NCBI RefSeq assembly: GCF_000422945.1 | Contig: NZ_AUHA01000002.1 | Span: forward strand, 868,001-932,000 | DNA: 64,000 nt | Source: Daejeonella oryzae DSM 19973 | Lineage (GTDB): Bacteria > Bacteroidota > Bacteroidia > Sphingobacteriales > Sphingobacteriaceae | Reading direction: 5' to 3' | In this document: positions 37,117 to 46,211 of the stretch, in pieces | How positions within the stretch are numbered: the first letter of the stretch is position 1 | Layout of the letters: every line of letters starts with the position of its first letter | Notes under the pieces: model-generated | What the model was told of the DNA's origin: nothing | Seen by the model: the letters and a program-made list of their open reading frames with translations, nothing else | The model's database searches: none | Program-made: the position numbers and the translations under genes

Positions 37117-37241
37117 TTTATTTTTTAGTACAATATACGCGAAGCAACGAAATTTGGCTTTTACATTCTGTAATGTGAATGTCAAGCTTAAAACGCGGAG
37201 CGCTTTGATTGGTGCTAATGAGAATGGACCGTATTTAAGAA

Positions 37242-38780
37242 TTAGCCTGCCCAGCCTTCGCGGTCCAAACTTCTGTAGTGAATAGCCTCCGCTAAATGCT
37301 CCAGGTCTATTTCATCACTTCCGGCCAGGTCTGCAATAGTTCGTGAAACTTTAAGGATCCGGTCATAGGCCCGTGCTGATAACCCGAGTTTTTCCATTGC
37401 TTGCTTCAGCAATAACTGACCAGCTTCGTTTATCCGGCAAATATCACGAACGGTCTTCGGACTCATCTGAGCATTACAAAAAACATCCGCTTTTTCTTCA
37501 AATCGCTTTAACTGAATATTGCGGGCATTTATAACCCGCAAGCGAATCGTGTCGCTTTTTTCGGCCAACCGATCAGAAGATAGTTCATTGAAATTTACCG
37601 GAGTAACTTCTACATGCAAGTCAATGCGATCAAGCAGAGGACCGGATATTTTGCTGAGATATTTTTGAACAATCCCGGGAGGGCAAATGCAATCTCTTTC
37701 CGGATGATTGTAAAAACCGCAGGGGCATGGGTTCATAGAAGCAACCAACATAAAGCTTGCAGGATAATTAACAGAGGATTTAGCCCTCGAAATGGTCACT
37801 CTTCTTTCTTCCAGAGGCTGCCGCATAACTTCCAGAACGGTTCTTTTAAATTCGGGAAGCTCGTCTAAAAATAGAACACCGTTATGAGCCAAAGAAATTT
37901 CTCCGGGCTGTGGATTGGTGCCGCCACCAACCAGTGCAACATCGCTTATAGTATGGTGAGGAGAACGGAATGGCCTTACAGTCATTAAGGAATCTGAAGC
38001 GGATAGCTTACCTGCTACAGAATGAATTTTGGTGGTGTCGAGCGCTTCATACAAATCCAAAGGTGGTAAAATAGTAGGCAACCTTTTAGCCAGCATGGTT
38101 TTTCCGGCACCCGGCGGACCAATTAAAATCAGATTATGCCCACCGGATGCTGCAATCTCAAGGGCTCTTTTAATACTTTCCTGACCTTTAACATCAGAAA
38201 AATCATTTTCATAATTACTTACATTATTTAAAAACTCCTCCCGGGCATTTACTACTGTTCTTTCAAGCTTGACTTCTCCGTTAAAAAAACCGATTACATC
38301 AACAAGACTTTCTACCGCAAACACTTCAAAATCGGTAACAATAGCGGCTTCGCGGGCATTTGCTTTGGGAAGAATTAACCCTTTAAATCCATCTTTACGG
38401 CCTTGTATAGCAATTGGTAAAGCCCCTTTTATAGGTTGCAAACCGCCATCCAGTGATACTTCACCCATAATAAGATACTCTTTTAGTTTTTCGCTTTCAA
38501 TCTGGCCTGAAGCGGCAAGAATTCCTATCGCGATAGCAAGGTCATAGGCTGATCCTTCTTTACGAATATCTGCGGGAGCAAGATTAACCACAATCTTTTG
38601 GCGGGGCATGGTATAACCGGAATTATTGATTGCGCTTTCTACCCTCAGCATACTTTCTTTTACCGCATTATCAGGCAAGCCAACTACAAAATAAGTGGTG
38701 CCGCTGCTGATATTGACTTCGATGGTAATGGTAATTGCTTCTATTCCATAAACGGCACTTCCAAAGGTTTTTACAGGCAT
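37242..38780 (-). CDS. YifB/ComM-family Mg-chelatase-like AAA+ ATPase
   Basis: 512 residues. An N-terminal ChlI/LonC-like domain (~1-170, [18 protein letters not shown]) is followed by the AAA+ domain with Walker [17 protein letters not shown] and sensor motifs LFLDELPEF, and a C-terminal lid with a Cys cluster [18 protein letters not shown]. ComM acts as a hexameric helicase that drives branch migration during natural transformation. Normal length. It is separated from ffh by a terminator. Confidence 0.93.
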   Translation of the reverse strand: MPVKTFGSAVYGIEAITITIEVNISSGTTYFVVGLPDNAVKESMLRVESAINNSGYTMPRQKIVVNLAPADIRKEGSAYDLAIAIGILAASGQIESEKLKEYLIMGEVSLDGGLQPIKGALPIAIQGRKDGFKGLILPKANAREAAIVTDFEVFAVESLVDVIGFFNGEVKLERTVVNAREEFLNNVSNYENDFSDVKGQESIKRALEIAASGGHNLILIGPPGAGKTMLAKRLPTILPPLDLYEALDTTKIHSVAGKLSASDSLMTVRPFRSPHHTISDVALVGGGTNPQPGEISLAHNGVLFLDELPEFKRTVLEVMRQPLEERRVTISRAKSSVNYPASFMLVASMNPCPCGFYNHPERDCICPPGIVQKYLSKISGPLLDRIDLHVEVTPVNFNELSSDRLAEKSDTIRLRVINARNIQLKRFEEKADVFCNAQMSPKTVRDICRINEAGQLLLKQAMEKLGLSARAYDRILKVSRTIADLAGSDEIDLEHLAEAIHYRSLDREGWAG

Positions 38781-38820
38781 TTGTGAAAGCTTTTTACCTA
38801 AAATACAGAATTTTAATTAT

Positions 38821-38857
38821 AAAAAAACCCTGTGCATTTTGATCAGCACAGGGTTTT
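38821..38857 (-). terminator. Intrinsic terminator after ffh
   Basis: AAAACCCTGTGC (38824-38835) pairs with GCACAGGGTTTT (38846-38857) around a 10-nt loop. On the minus strand the stem ends in a T-tract, so it serves ffh. Confidence 0.85.
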
Positions 38858-38877
38858 AAAATCAATTTTTTGAATGA

Positions 38878-40218
38878 TTATTTCCCAAAAGGCATTTTAG
38901 GCATACCACGCATCATTTTTGCGGCTGCCGCCGGATTTGAAAATTGTTTCATCATTTTACGCATGTCTTCAAACTGTTTTATGAGTTTGTTTACTTCTGT
39001 AATATTGGTTCCGGATCCGTTTGCAATTCTGGTTCTTCGGCTTTGATTGATAGAATCCGGGTTTTCACGTTCATACGGTGTCATCGAACGGATGATAGAT
39101 TCAATTGGCTTAAATGCATTATCGTCTATATCGATATCTTTTATAGCTTTCCCAACTCCGGGAATCATGCCCATCAGATCTTTCATGTTACCCATTTTTT
39201 TGATCTGCTGTATCTGGCTGATAAAATCGTTAAAATCGAATTTATTTTTGCGGATCTTTTTCTGGATTTCGGCGGCTTCTTTTTCATCAAACTGCTGCTG
39301 TGCACGTTCAACCAATGAAACCACATCACCCATACCCAAAATCCGGGAAGCCATTCTGTCCGGATAGAATACATCAAGCGCTTCCATTTTTTCGCCGGTT
39401 CCGATGAATTTTATGGGCTTATTTACAACAGATTTTATGGAAAGTGCCGCACCACCACGGGTATCACCATCCAGTTTGGTTAAAACAACACCTGTGAAAT
39501 CTAAACGATCATTGAAAGCTTTGGCTGTATTTACCGCATCCTGCCCTGTCATGGCATCAACCACAAATAAGATCTCATGCGGATTGGTTGCAGCTTTTAC
39601 ATCCGCAATCTCATTCATCATCTGCTCGTCAATAGCCAAACGACCGGCGGTATCAATAATTACAACATTGTTTCCGTTCTTTTTTGCTTCGGCGATACCG
39701 GCTTTTGCAATAGAAACCGGATCCTTAGAATCAGCATCTGTAAATACAGGAATACCAACCTGACCGCCGAGAATTTGTAACTGGTCTATTGCCGCCGGAC
39801 GATAAACGTCACAGGCTATCAGTAAAGGCTTTTTGCCTTTTTGAGTTTTTAAAAAATTTGCCAGCTTACCGGTGAACGTGGTTTTTCCCGCTCCGTTTAA
39901 TCCGGCAATCAAAATAATGGTGGGATTTGTCGTTAAGTTAAGATCCTGAACGGTTCCTCCCATCAACTGGGTCAACTCGTCATTCATCACCTTAGTTAGC
40001 AACTGACCCGGCGAAATAGATGTTAAAACATTTTGACCCAGAGCTTTTTCTTTTACATCATCAGTAAAAGCTTTGGCAGTTTTATAGTTAACGTCAGCAT
40101 CTAAAAGAGCTTTGCGAATCTCTTTCATTGTTTCGGCAACGTTTATCTCTGTTATACTTCCCTGGCCTTTCAGAACCTTAAAAGCTCTGTCGAGTTTATC
40201 CTGTAAATTTTCAAACAT
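38878..40218 (-). CDS. ffh: Signal recognition particle protein Ffh
   Basis: 446 residues. SRP54 GTPase that targets nascent membrane proteins to FtsY. The N domain (~1-85) is followed by the G domain with P-loop AGLNGAGKTTFTGKLA, DTAGRLAIDEQM and TKLDGDTRGGAAL, and the Met-rich M domain (~300-446: MIRSMTPYERENPDSI and MKQFSNPAAAAKMMRG). No 4.5S RNA gene could be found beside it. A TAnnTTTG box precedes the start by 24 bp. Confidence 0.97.
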   Translation of the reverse strand: MFENLQDKLDRAFKVLKGQGSITEINVAETMKEIRKALLDADVNYKTAKAFTDDVKEKALGQNVLTSISPGQLLTKVMNDELTQLMGGTVQDLNLTTNPTIILIAGLNGAGKTTFTGKLANFLKTQKGKKPLLIACDVYRPAAIDQLQILGGQVGIPVFTDADSKDPVSIAKAGIAEAKKNGNNVVIIDTAGRLAIDEQMMNEIADVKAATNPHEILFVVDAMTGQDAVNTAKAFNDRLDFTGVVLTKLDGDTRGGAALSIKSVVNKPIKFIGTGEKMEALDVFYPDRMASRILGMGDVVSLVERAQQQFDEKEAAEIQKKIRKNKFDFNDFISQIQQIKKMGNMKDLMGMIPGVGKAIKDIDIDDNAFKPIESIIRSMTPYERENPDSINQSRRTRIANGSGTNITEVNKLIKQFEDMRKMMKQFSNPAAAAKMMRGMPKMPFGK

Positions 40219-40241
40219 GGTTTCTCAAAATGTTAATCGGC

Positions 40242-40249
40242 CAAAATTA
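40242..40249 (-). promoter_or_regulatory. Promoter -7 element of ffh
   Basis: On the minus strand TAATTTTG matches TAnnTTTG, 23 bp before the ffh start codon at 40218. Confidence 0.45.
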
Positions 40250-40648
40250 GCAATATTCTAAAGAACTTGGTAAGGGTAAAGAATATTGACTAAAATCTCC
40301 TGCAAAAATTTTTTCCTCCGGGATTTATTGCGGCTTTAAATTAACCAGGATAGACTCTTCTAAAATATTTCACCGCCTTTTTTCGGCCCTTTACCGAAAA
40401 CTTCAGGCTTCCTGCCTTTTTGTAATTGTCGTGCTATACGCCAGAGGCTACATTTGGTTCAACAATTCCAAAACAGAGAAATTAAAGAGGAAATTCTCTG
40501 AAAATAATGATGGGGAAATTTTAACAAAATTTAACACATGTTGCTGCAGCTTTTTTTATCCGCACAGCGTCATATGACTAATTGATTAAGCAATTGAATA
40601 CTTGCCTGTAACATGACAGGATTAGAAATATCTAAAAAATTTAAACAG
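40250..40648. other. Non-coding gap between ffh and the DUF5916 gene
   Basis: About 400 bases without a supportable gene. It holds several short GC-containing inverted repeats (for example AGGC-TTCCT-GCCT near 40410 followed by five T) and, at 40520-40536, the TTTAACA direct repeat. Conserved SRP-RNA tetraloop sequence was looked for on both strands and is absent. It may contain the 5' leader of the DUF5916 gene. Confidence 0.5.
40520..40536 (+). promoter_or_regulatory. TTTAACA direct repeat (10-bp period)
   Basis: TTTAACA at 40520-40526 and 40530-40536, ~113 bp upstream of the DUF5916 gene. Same spacing as at 33190 and 45350. Confidence 0.4.
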
Positions 40649-43087
40649 ATGAATAAACTAGTACTTTTTACCCTGCTTGGAGCAAGTATTTCATTTTTTA
40701 ATGAAGTACGGGCTGCTGATAAGGAACCTGAGATAAAAAAAATTAATGCCATAAGAATCGATAAGGCTCCTAAAATTGACGGGATTTTAGATGACGAGGT
40801 TTGGAAATCTGCTCCAATAGCAAGCGGTTTTGTGCAGTTAAGACCTGTGCCGGGGCGTATGGAGAAAGATAATCAGAAAACAGAAGTACGCATTGTGTAT
40901 GACAATGCCGCCATTTATGTATCTGCTAGAATGCATGAAGTTAGCCAGGATAGTATTGCCCGGCAACTGGCGCCCCGCGATCAGGTGGGCAACGCAGATT
41001 TCTTCGGGATCGTTTTTGATACCTATCTGGACAAAATTAATGGTAACGGATTTTTTGTAACCGCTGCCGGCTCGCAGTTTGATGCCAAATATTCTGCCAG
41101 CGGAAATGAAGATGAATTATGGAACGCGGTATGGGAAAGTGATGTTAAGATTGATGAAACGGGCTGGAGTGTCGAAATGAAAATTCCGTATTCTGCATTG
41201 AGATTTTCAAGCAATGATATTCAGAAATGGGGAGTGAATATGATCCGTAAAAGGCAGAATGTTCAGGAGCAGTTTTTTTGGAATCCCCTTGATCCAAATA
41301 AAAATGGATTTATTAATCAGAGCGGCGAGCTGACAGGAATATCCAATATAAAGGCGCCGATGCGTTTATCCTTTTCGCCCTATATTTCAAGTTATGTAAA
41401 CAACTACCCTTATAATCAGCCCGGCATTAAAAATACAAGCGGCTCATTCAATGGCGGGATGGATATTAAATATGGTATCAATCAAAGTTTCACTTTGGAT
41501 ATGACCCTAGTTCCGGATTTTGGACAGGTACAATCAGATAATCAGGTACTAAACCTTACACCTTTTGAAGTTCAGTTTAATGAGAACAGGCAATTTTTTA
41601 CCGAAGGAACTGAGCTTTTCAGTAAGGGAGATTTGTTTTATTCCCGTCGTATCGGGTCAAATCCTACTTTCTTAGGACCAGCAGAAACCAATCCCGGCGA
41701 ACGGATTACTGCATATCCAACAGAAAGCAAGCTGCTGAATGCGACAAAAATATCCGGGCGAACTGCTAAAGGGTTGGGAATTGGATTTTTTAATGCCATT
41801 ACCAACCGCATGAAGGCTTCCCTGGAAGACGATCTAGGAAATACCCGTTTGGTGGAAGTGCAGCCTTTAACCAATTACAATATTTTTGTGCTAGACCAGT
41901 CTCTTAAAAATAATTCCTCATTAAGTTTTATTAATACCAATGTTCTTCGTCAGGGTTCGGCGTATGATGCAAACGTATCTGCGGTGGATTTTAATCTGAA
42001 TGATAAAAAGAATGTTTGGAACATAAAGGGAACCGGCCGCATAAGTTATCTGAAGGGCGGAGAGTTTAACAGCGGGCAGGAAGGCTATAGTTATGACCTT
42101 AAGTTTGGAAAGCAAAGCGGAAAGTTCGTTTATAATTTTCTTCAAAAATTAACCACCGATACCTATGAGCAAAATGATCTGGGCATATTATTCAACAGAA
42201 ATTTTTTAGATAATTCTGTATTTGGAGAGATCAATTTATACAAGGGCAAAAAATTATATAATGAATTGCATGCTTTTGTTCAGCTTAGATATTCCCAGAG
42301 ATATAAGCCAAGAACCTATCAGAATTTTGTAGCAAGTAGCGGAATGTATATGCAGTTTAAAAACCTGTGGTCTGTAAATGCAAATGTAGAATGGCAACCA
42401 GAAGGAAATGACTTTTATGAATCCAGAAACGGATTGGTTTACAGAACTCTTGGAAATAAATTTGCCGGACTAAACCTGAGTTCTAACAATTCTAAAAAAT
42501 ATAACGCCGGTTTTTACTCATACATAACCGCAGAAAAAAGGTTTAAAGGAAAAGGACTCGATCTGGGTTTTTATCAGAATTACCGGATTAATAATAAGTT
42601 TAGCGTAGGTAATGATTTTAGTTACGAACCGCGTTTCAACTATTCCGGTTGGGTAGGTTCATTAAATAACCAGACAATATTCTCACGCTTTGACCGCCAG
42701 ACGGTTGTAAATTCAGTTGATGCCAAATACACATTTAACACTAAAATGGGAATCAATTTAAGAGCCCGCCATTACTGGTCAAACCGCATTAACAAAGACT
42801 TTTATAATTTGCTTGCAGACGGAAATCTTGAAGCAACGAGCAACCGGGTGGAAGGCGCAAACCGAAACTTTAATACCTTCAACCTCGATATGAATTATGT
42901 ATGGCAATTTGCTCCCGGAAGCGAGCTAACCATTACCTGGAAAGATGCTTCAATTGCTTCAGAAAATTCAGTATTAAAAGGCTACGGAAATAATTTCGAC
43001 CATATTTTTAAGTCTCCGCAGAACAATAGTCTTTCATTTAAGATTTTGTACTACATAGATTATTTGCAGCTGGCCCGCAAAAGATAG
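40649..43087 (+). CDS. DUF5916 outer-membrane protein with CBM9-like domain
   Basis: 812 residues. A signal peptide (~1-22, MNKLVLFTLLGASISFF) is followed by a carbohydrate-binding-9-like domain (~30-210: DGILDDEVWKSAPIASGFVQ, split, then VYDNAAIYVSARM). The rest is a beta-rich region with many aromatic-terminated strands, ending in FKILYYIDYLQLARKR, consistent with an outer-membrane barrel. I start at 40649 so that the signal peptide is the N-terminus; the in-frame ATG at 40613 would precede it by 12 residues. The substrate is unknown. A terminator follows. Confidence 0.88.
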   Translation: MNKLVLFTLLGASISFFNEVRAADKEPEIKKINAIRIDKAPKIDGILDDEVWKSAPIASGFVQLRPVPGRMEKDNQKTEVRIVYDNAAIYVSARMHEVSQDSIARQLAPRDQVGNADFFGIVFDTYLDKINGNGFFVTAAGSQFDAKYSASGNEDELWNAVWESDVKIDETGWSVEMKIPYSALRFSSNDIQKWGVNMIRKRQNVQEQFFWNPLDPNKNGFINQSGELTGISNIKAPMRLSFSPYISSYVNNYPYNQPGIKNTSGSFNGGMDIKYGINQSFTLDMTLVPDFGQVQSDNQVLNLTPFEVQFNENRQFFTEGTELFSKGDLFYSRRIGSNPTFLGPAETNPGERITAYPTESKLLNATKISGRTAKGLGIGFFNAITNRMKASLEDDLGNTRLVEVQPLTNYNIFVLDQSLKNNSSLSFINTNVLRQGSAYDANVSAVDFNLNDKKNVWNIKGTGRISYLKGGEFNSGQEGYSYDLKFGKQSGKFVYNFLQKLTTDTYEQNDLGILFNRNFLDNSVFGEINLYKGKKLYNELHAFVQLRYSQRYKPRTYQNFVASSGMYMQFKNLWSVNANVEWQPEGNDFYESRNGLVYRTLGNKFAGLNLSSNNSKKYNAGFYSYITAEKRFKGKGLDLGFYQNYRINNKFSVGNDFSYEPRFNYSGWVGSLNNQTIFSRFDRQTVVNSVDAKYTFNTKMGINLRARHYWSNRINKDFYNLLADGNLEATSNRVEGANRNFNTFNLDMNYVWQFAPGSELTITWKDASIASENSVLKGYGNNFDHIFKSPQNNSLSFKILYYIDYLQLARKR

Positions 43088-43111
43088 TTTTGATTATGAT
43101 TAATTTGATTA

Positions 43112-43139
43112 GGTATCAGCTTTCGCTGATGCCTTTTTT
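43112..43139 (+). terminator. Intrinsic terminator after the DUF5916 gene
   Basis: GGTATCAGC (43112-43120), loop TTTC, GCTGATGCC (43125-43133) with one G-U pair, then six T. Confidence 0.8.
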
Positions 43140-43177
43140 ATTGAATACCTTTTTTATTGAATATTTATTACAACGTC

Positions 43178-44182
43178 TTAGCGGTTGATTTTATAGACCA
43201 ATCCCAGCGAAAGCGTTTGGCTTGCCTGAATTTTGTTGGCCGTGTCATCATCATAAAGCGCAACTCCGCTTACTGCCACATTAATTAGTTTGTTAACCCG
43301 TGCAGTGATGGTTAAATCAAGGCGATGGTCTATCCCGCTTAATTTATCGTAGCTGGCAAACATCGCATAGCGGCTTTTTAAATTTATATTGCTTGCAATA
43401 TCTTTATCAATTGATCCTACTACCTGAAAAGCCAGCTCATTCCTGAATCTTTTTCCGGGAGTAACCCCAAAGTTTTTTGGATTGGTACGATACAGGCCCG
43501 TATCCAGAACAAAGGTTTGTCTTGCCGTTCCGGTTCCTATCCTCACAAAGAAATACTTAACGGGCTTATATTCAAATCCAATAGATTCTGTTAAATAACC
43601 GGGCGACATAAACCGGGATAAAAGGGTGCGGGTTTCTTTTCCTTCCGCATTTTTGCTGAACGAATAGCCCAGGTCAAACTGCGATTCGTAGTTTAATGAT
43701 CCGAAGAAATACCAGGATTTGGAGAGTTTTAAAGCCACTTTATTATCCCAAAATATTCTGTCGTTGGTTTTGCGTTCCAGTTGCCCCCTGTTTTTTAGCT
43801 TGCCGTATTGTAGCAAAACCTCTGAAACAAAGTTTTTATCATCCTTGGTGTAATCTGATTTATAATTAAACTGGGAGCCTAATGCCAGCGTATTTACCCC
43901 GCCGCTGCTCCAGTTATCACTAAAAGAAGCCTGGTTAAAATTAATGCCGAAAGAAATCCAGTTACGCCAGTAATTCATCCGGATATCTATTTCTGACTCT
44001 GGAAGAATTATGGGTTTTAAAGTCAGATTGGGTCTGCCAACTGGCAGACTGTTCTTCCGCGGATATTGCCGAAGTTCATTAAGCAATAAAGTATCAGGTT
44101 TCGGAATCGTGTCCTGAGCTTTCGATTGATTCAGAATAGCGGAACTTAAAAAGAAAAATAGGATCAGAAATCGCGTAAGCAT
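43178..44182 (-). CDS. DUF3078 domain-containing protein
   Basis: 334 residues. A signal peptide (~1-22, ending NQSKAQ) is followed by beta-rich sequence with repeated aromatic residues (NYWRNWISFGINFNQASFSD, SWYFFGSLNYESQFDLGYSF) and a C-terminal Tyr/Arg ending LGLVYKINR. This pattern suggests an outer-membrane or periplasmic beta-barrel. DUF3078 members are found mainly in Bacteroidota and lack an assigned function. It is convergent with the DUF5916 gene, so it may belong to the same cell-surface set. Confidence 0.85.
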   Translation of the reverse strand: MLTRFLILFFFLSSAILNQSKAQDTIPKPDTLLLNELRQYPRKNSLPVGRPNLTLKPIILPESEIDIRMNYWRNWISFGINFNQASFSDNWSSGGVNTLALGSQFNYKSDYTKDDKNFVSEVLLQYGKLKNRGQLERKTNDRIFWDNKVALKLSKSWYFFGSLNYESQFDLGYSFSKNAEGKETRTLLSRFMSPGYLTESIGFEYKPVKYFFVRIGTGTARQTFVLDTGLYRTNPKNFGVTPGKRFRNELAFQVVGSIDKDIASNINLKSRYAMFASYDKLSGIDHRLDLTITARVNKLINVAVSGVALYDDDTANKIQASQTLSLGLVYKINR

Positions 44183-44229
44183 TTCACAAATAAACCTAAA
44201 AATGAGGTTTATTTAAAATTGAGCTTTCA

Positions 44230-44559
44230 TTATCTTTTTAAAAAGTTTACCCAGGCCCAAATTTTTCTGCTTTTCAGATAATCGGTATGACCGTCTTTTT
44301 CATATGCTTCGCGTTCGAAAACGATGTTTAAGTAAGCCTGATGATGATTTTTGTAAATTGCCAGATTAATTAAATAGTTTATTAAATAAAGCAAATAGAA
44401 TGGAACAATCAGCAGTTCCAATTGCTGGCGAAGATGAATTTTTTCGTGATCAATAATCTGCTTATCTTTTTTTACATGAAGGTATTTAACCAGAATAAAA
44501 GGAAACAAAGCCATCCCGGTAGATGGTAGAAATGGAACGTGGACAATCATGAATCTCAT
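44230..44559 (-). CDS. Small membrane protein with HExxH motif
   Basis: 109 residues. The sequence IIDHEKIHLRQQLELL holds an HExxH zinc motif (His38-Glu39, His42), followed by hydrophobic LLIVPFYLLYLINYL (~49-64) and a downstream acidic FEREAYEKD (Glu82/Glu84) that could supply the third ligand. The layout is like a minimal M56-type membrane metallopeptidase domain. It lies 5 bp after the carboxypeptidase-D-like gene on the same strand, so the two are likely co-translated. Peptidase activity is inference. Confidence 0.7.
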   Translation of the reverse strand: MRFMIVHVPFLPSTGMALFPFILVKYLHVKKDKQIIDHEKIHLRQQLELLIVPFYLLYLINYLINLAIYKNHHQAYLNIVFEREAYEKDGHTDYLKSRKIWAWVNFLKR

Positions 44560-44564
44560 TAACT

Positions 44565-45311
44565 CTATTCTAAAGGAGGCAGCCTGAATGCAGATGGATT
44601 TTGTACATATTTCTGATAGCTGCTTCTTATAAACTGGATCAGTTCATAGTCATATGCTTCAATCACAAAATTATAAGAAGGTTTGTATTGCTGGATAAAA
44701 TCAACCAGCTTATCGCCTTTTAAACCTGTTACGCTCGACACCAGATTTGGGTTGTAGCGGTAATTAATCATCGCCTCGTTATAATCTCGTTCTATAATGC
44801 GCTGCAGTTGTCGTGCATTTTTCCCTTCGCGGCTAAGCAAATTATAAAGAGCGTTGATGCTGAGTCCGGCACCCCCCGCACCACTGCTGCCGCCCTGGGT
44901 AAACACATCCTTTACAGTTCCTTTGCTGTAGGCGTCTTTATATTCTTTGCGGGTTTCTTTTAGCTGATCTTGCGGAGTTTTTAAGGTATCAGTAATCCGT
45001 ACTTCTTTCAGCAGAATACTTTTGCTCTTCAGGTAAAACAAAAGGGTAGTTTGGCTGCTCACCCGGATGGTATCTACATTGTAACCTTGTAAAGCAGCAA
45101 CCAGAATGTCGCCGACAGATGCAGTGGTTGTAAATTCACCTTTGCTGTTATTGTAAAATCCTTTGCCGGTACTGGTATTGTATATGTAAACCCGTGTCAG
45201 TCTTTGTTTGCTGTTCAGGTCAAACACAATTCCCTGAATAGATTTTTCCTGTGCAATCAGTTCTCCGGCCAGCAGACAAAAAGCAAAGAAGACAAGAACT
45301 ATTTTTTTCAT
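44565..45311 (-). CDS. Secreted protein with carboxypeptidase-D-like regulatory domain
   Basis: 248 residues. A signal peptide (~1-20, ending GELIAQ) precedes the domain IQGIVFDLNSKQRLTRVYIY...YNSKGEFTTTASVGDILV (two pieces) and ARVEIT-like LKEVRITDTL. The C-terminal ~120 residues are mostly helical. It has the same plan as the protein at 33240, though the two differ strongly in sequence. The TTTAACA repeat lies upstream in reverse orientation at 45350-45366. It precedes the small HExxH gene. Confidence 0.85.
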   Translation of the reverse strand: MKKIVLVFFAFCLLAGELIAQEKSIQGIVFDLNSKQRLTRVYIYNTSTGKGFYNNSKGEFTTTASVGDILVAALQGYNVDTIRVSSQTTLLFYLKSKSILLKEVRITDTLKTPQDQLKETRKEYKDAYSKGTVKDVFTQGGSSGAGGAGLSINALYNLLSREGKNARQLQRIIERDYNEAMINYRYNPNLVSSVTGLKGDKLVDFIQQYKPSYNFVIEAYDYELIQFIRSSYQKYVQNPSAFRLPPLE

Positions 45312-45349
45312 CGCTTAAAACTAGAGCAAATAATTTTGAGGTTATACCT

Positions 45350-45366
45350 TTTAACAAAACTTAACA
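45350..45366 (-). promoter_or_regulatory. TTTAACA direct repeat (10-bp period)
   Basis: On the plus strand TTTAACA (45350-45356) and CTTAACA (45360-45366), 39 bp upstream of the divergently read gene at 45311. Same 10-bp spacing as at 33190 and 40520, but in opposite orientation relative to the gene. Confidence 0.35.
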
Positions 45367-45388
45367 TTGTACAAGGTATGCAGCCTGA

Positions 45389-46204
45389 TTATTTAGACAC
45401 CAGCAATAACTGACCCAATTGAATATCTTCTTTCTGCAGGTTGTTCAAAATCCTGATTTCCTCTATCGTTAATGAAAATCGACGACTAATAGAATACAAC
45501 GTATCGCCCTTTTTTACCTCGTAAATTTTCATAGCCACGGCGGGACGGGCATTTTCTTTCGTTTCCTGCGGAATGTTGTTTACTATTTGAGCCAGCACTT
45601 TATCCTCCCGGATAATTTTCTCTTTTTCATTTTCCCTTCGGTCATACTGGTCCAGATTATAACGCTGCACCAGGCTGATCAGCAGTTCCGGGTATTTCGG
45701 ATTTGTAGCATAACCTGCCTGTTTTAAACCGTAAGCCCAACCCTGATAATCATTTTTATCCAGCTCAAACAAGGATGCATAACGTTTCCGTTTTAAAAAT
45801 TCTGAATGATCTCTGAACGATTCTTCGGCGTTGGAGTAAACCCTGAAACAATCATCAATTTTATCATCATCTCTCAATACAGTTTTGCCACGCCATTCGG
45901 GTGTGCACTTAATACCGAAATGATTATTCGCCTCGCGGGCAAGGGTGCTGTTTCCGTTTCCGGATTCGAGTAATCCCTGCGCCAATGTAATGCTTGCCGG
46001 AATTCCCGATTTATTCATTTCGCTTATCGCGATAGCTTTATAGCGGTTAATATAATCCAGACCAGAATACCGGTTAATGAGCGTATTTTCTGAAAGCACT
46101 TTTTGCCTTGCCGGAGCAGCAGGCGTATTTACAGTAAGCTTTTTGGTACTGCAGGAACTTAGAATAATGGTTGTAAATAGCAGGATCAAAAGGGATGGTT
46201 TCAT
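45389..46204 (-). CDS. Lipoprotein N-acetylglucosaminidase with C-terminal LysM domain
   Basis: 271 residues. A lipoprotein signal (LFTTIILSSCSTKK) is followed by a glucosaminidase/FlgJ-like domain (~50-190: SGIPASITLAQGLLESGNGN, NHFGIKCTPEWRGKTV, GLKQAGYATNPKYPELLI) with the catalytic Glu in LLESGNG. A single LysM domain ends the protein (KIYEVKKGDTLYSISRRF). It likely cleaves peptidoglycan glycan strands while anchored in the outer membrane. The next gene upstream is a paralogue, 7 bp away. Confidence 0.9.
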   Translation of the reverse strand: MKPSLLILLFTTIILSSCSTKKLTVNTPAAPARQKVLSENTLINRYSGLDYINRYKAIAISEMNKSGIPASITLAQGLLESGNGNSTLAREANNHFGIKCTPEWRGKTVLRDDDKIDDCFRVYSNAEESFRDHSEFLKRKRYASLFELDKNDYQGWAYGLKQAGYATNPKYPELLISLVQRYNLDQYDRRENEKEKIIREDKVLAQIVNNIPQETKENARPAVAMKIYEVKKGDTLYSISRRFSLTIEEIRILNNLQKEDIQLGQLLLVSK

Positions 46205-46211
46205 ATACCGA

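Noticed and set aside
38863-39763. Long frames on the plus strand opposite ffh
   Set aside because: They are shadows of a well-conserved gene: Phe/Ser-rich, no recognisable domain, no ribosome-binding site.
40250-40648. 4.5S (SRP) RNA gene next to ffh
   Set aside because: The conserved tetraloop and asymmetric-loop sequence of SRP RNA was not found on either strand.
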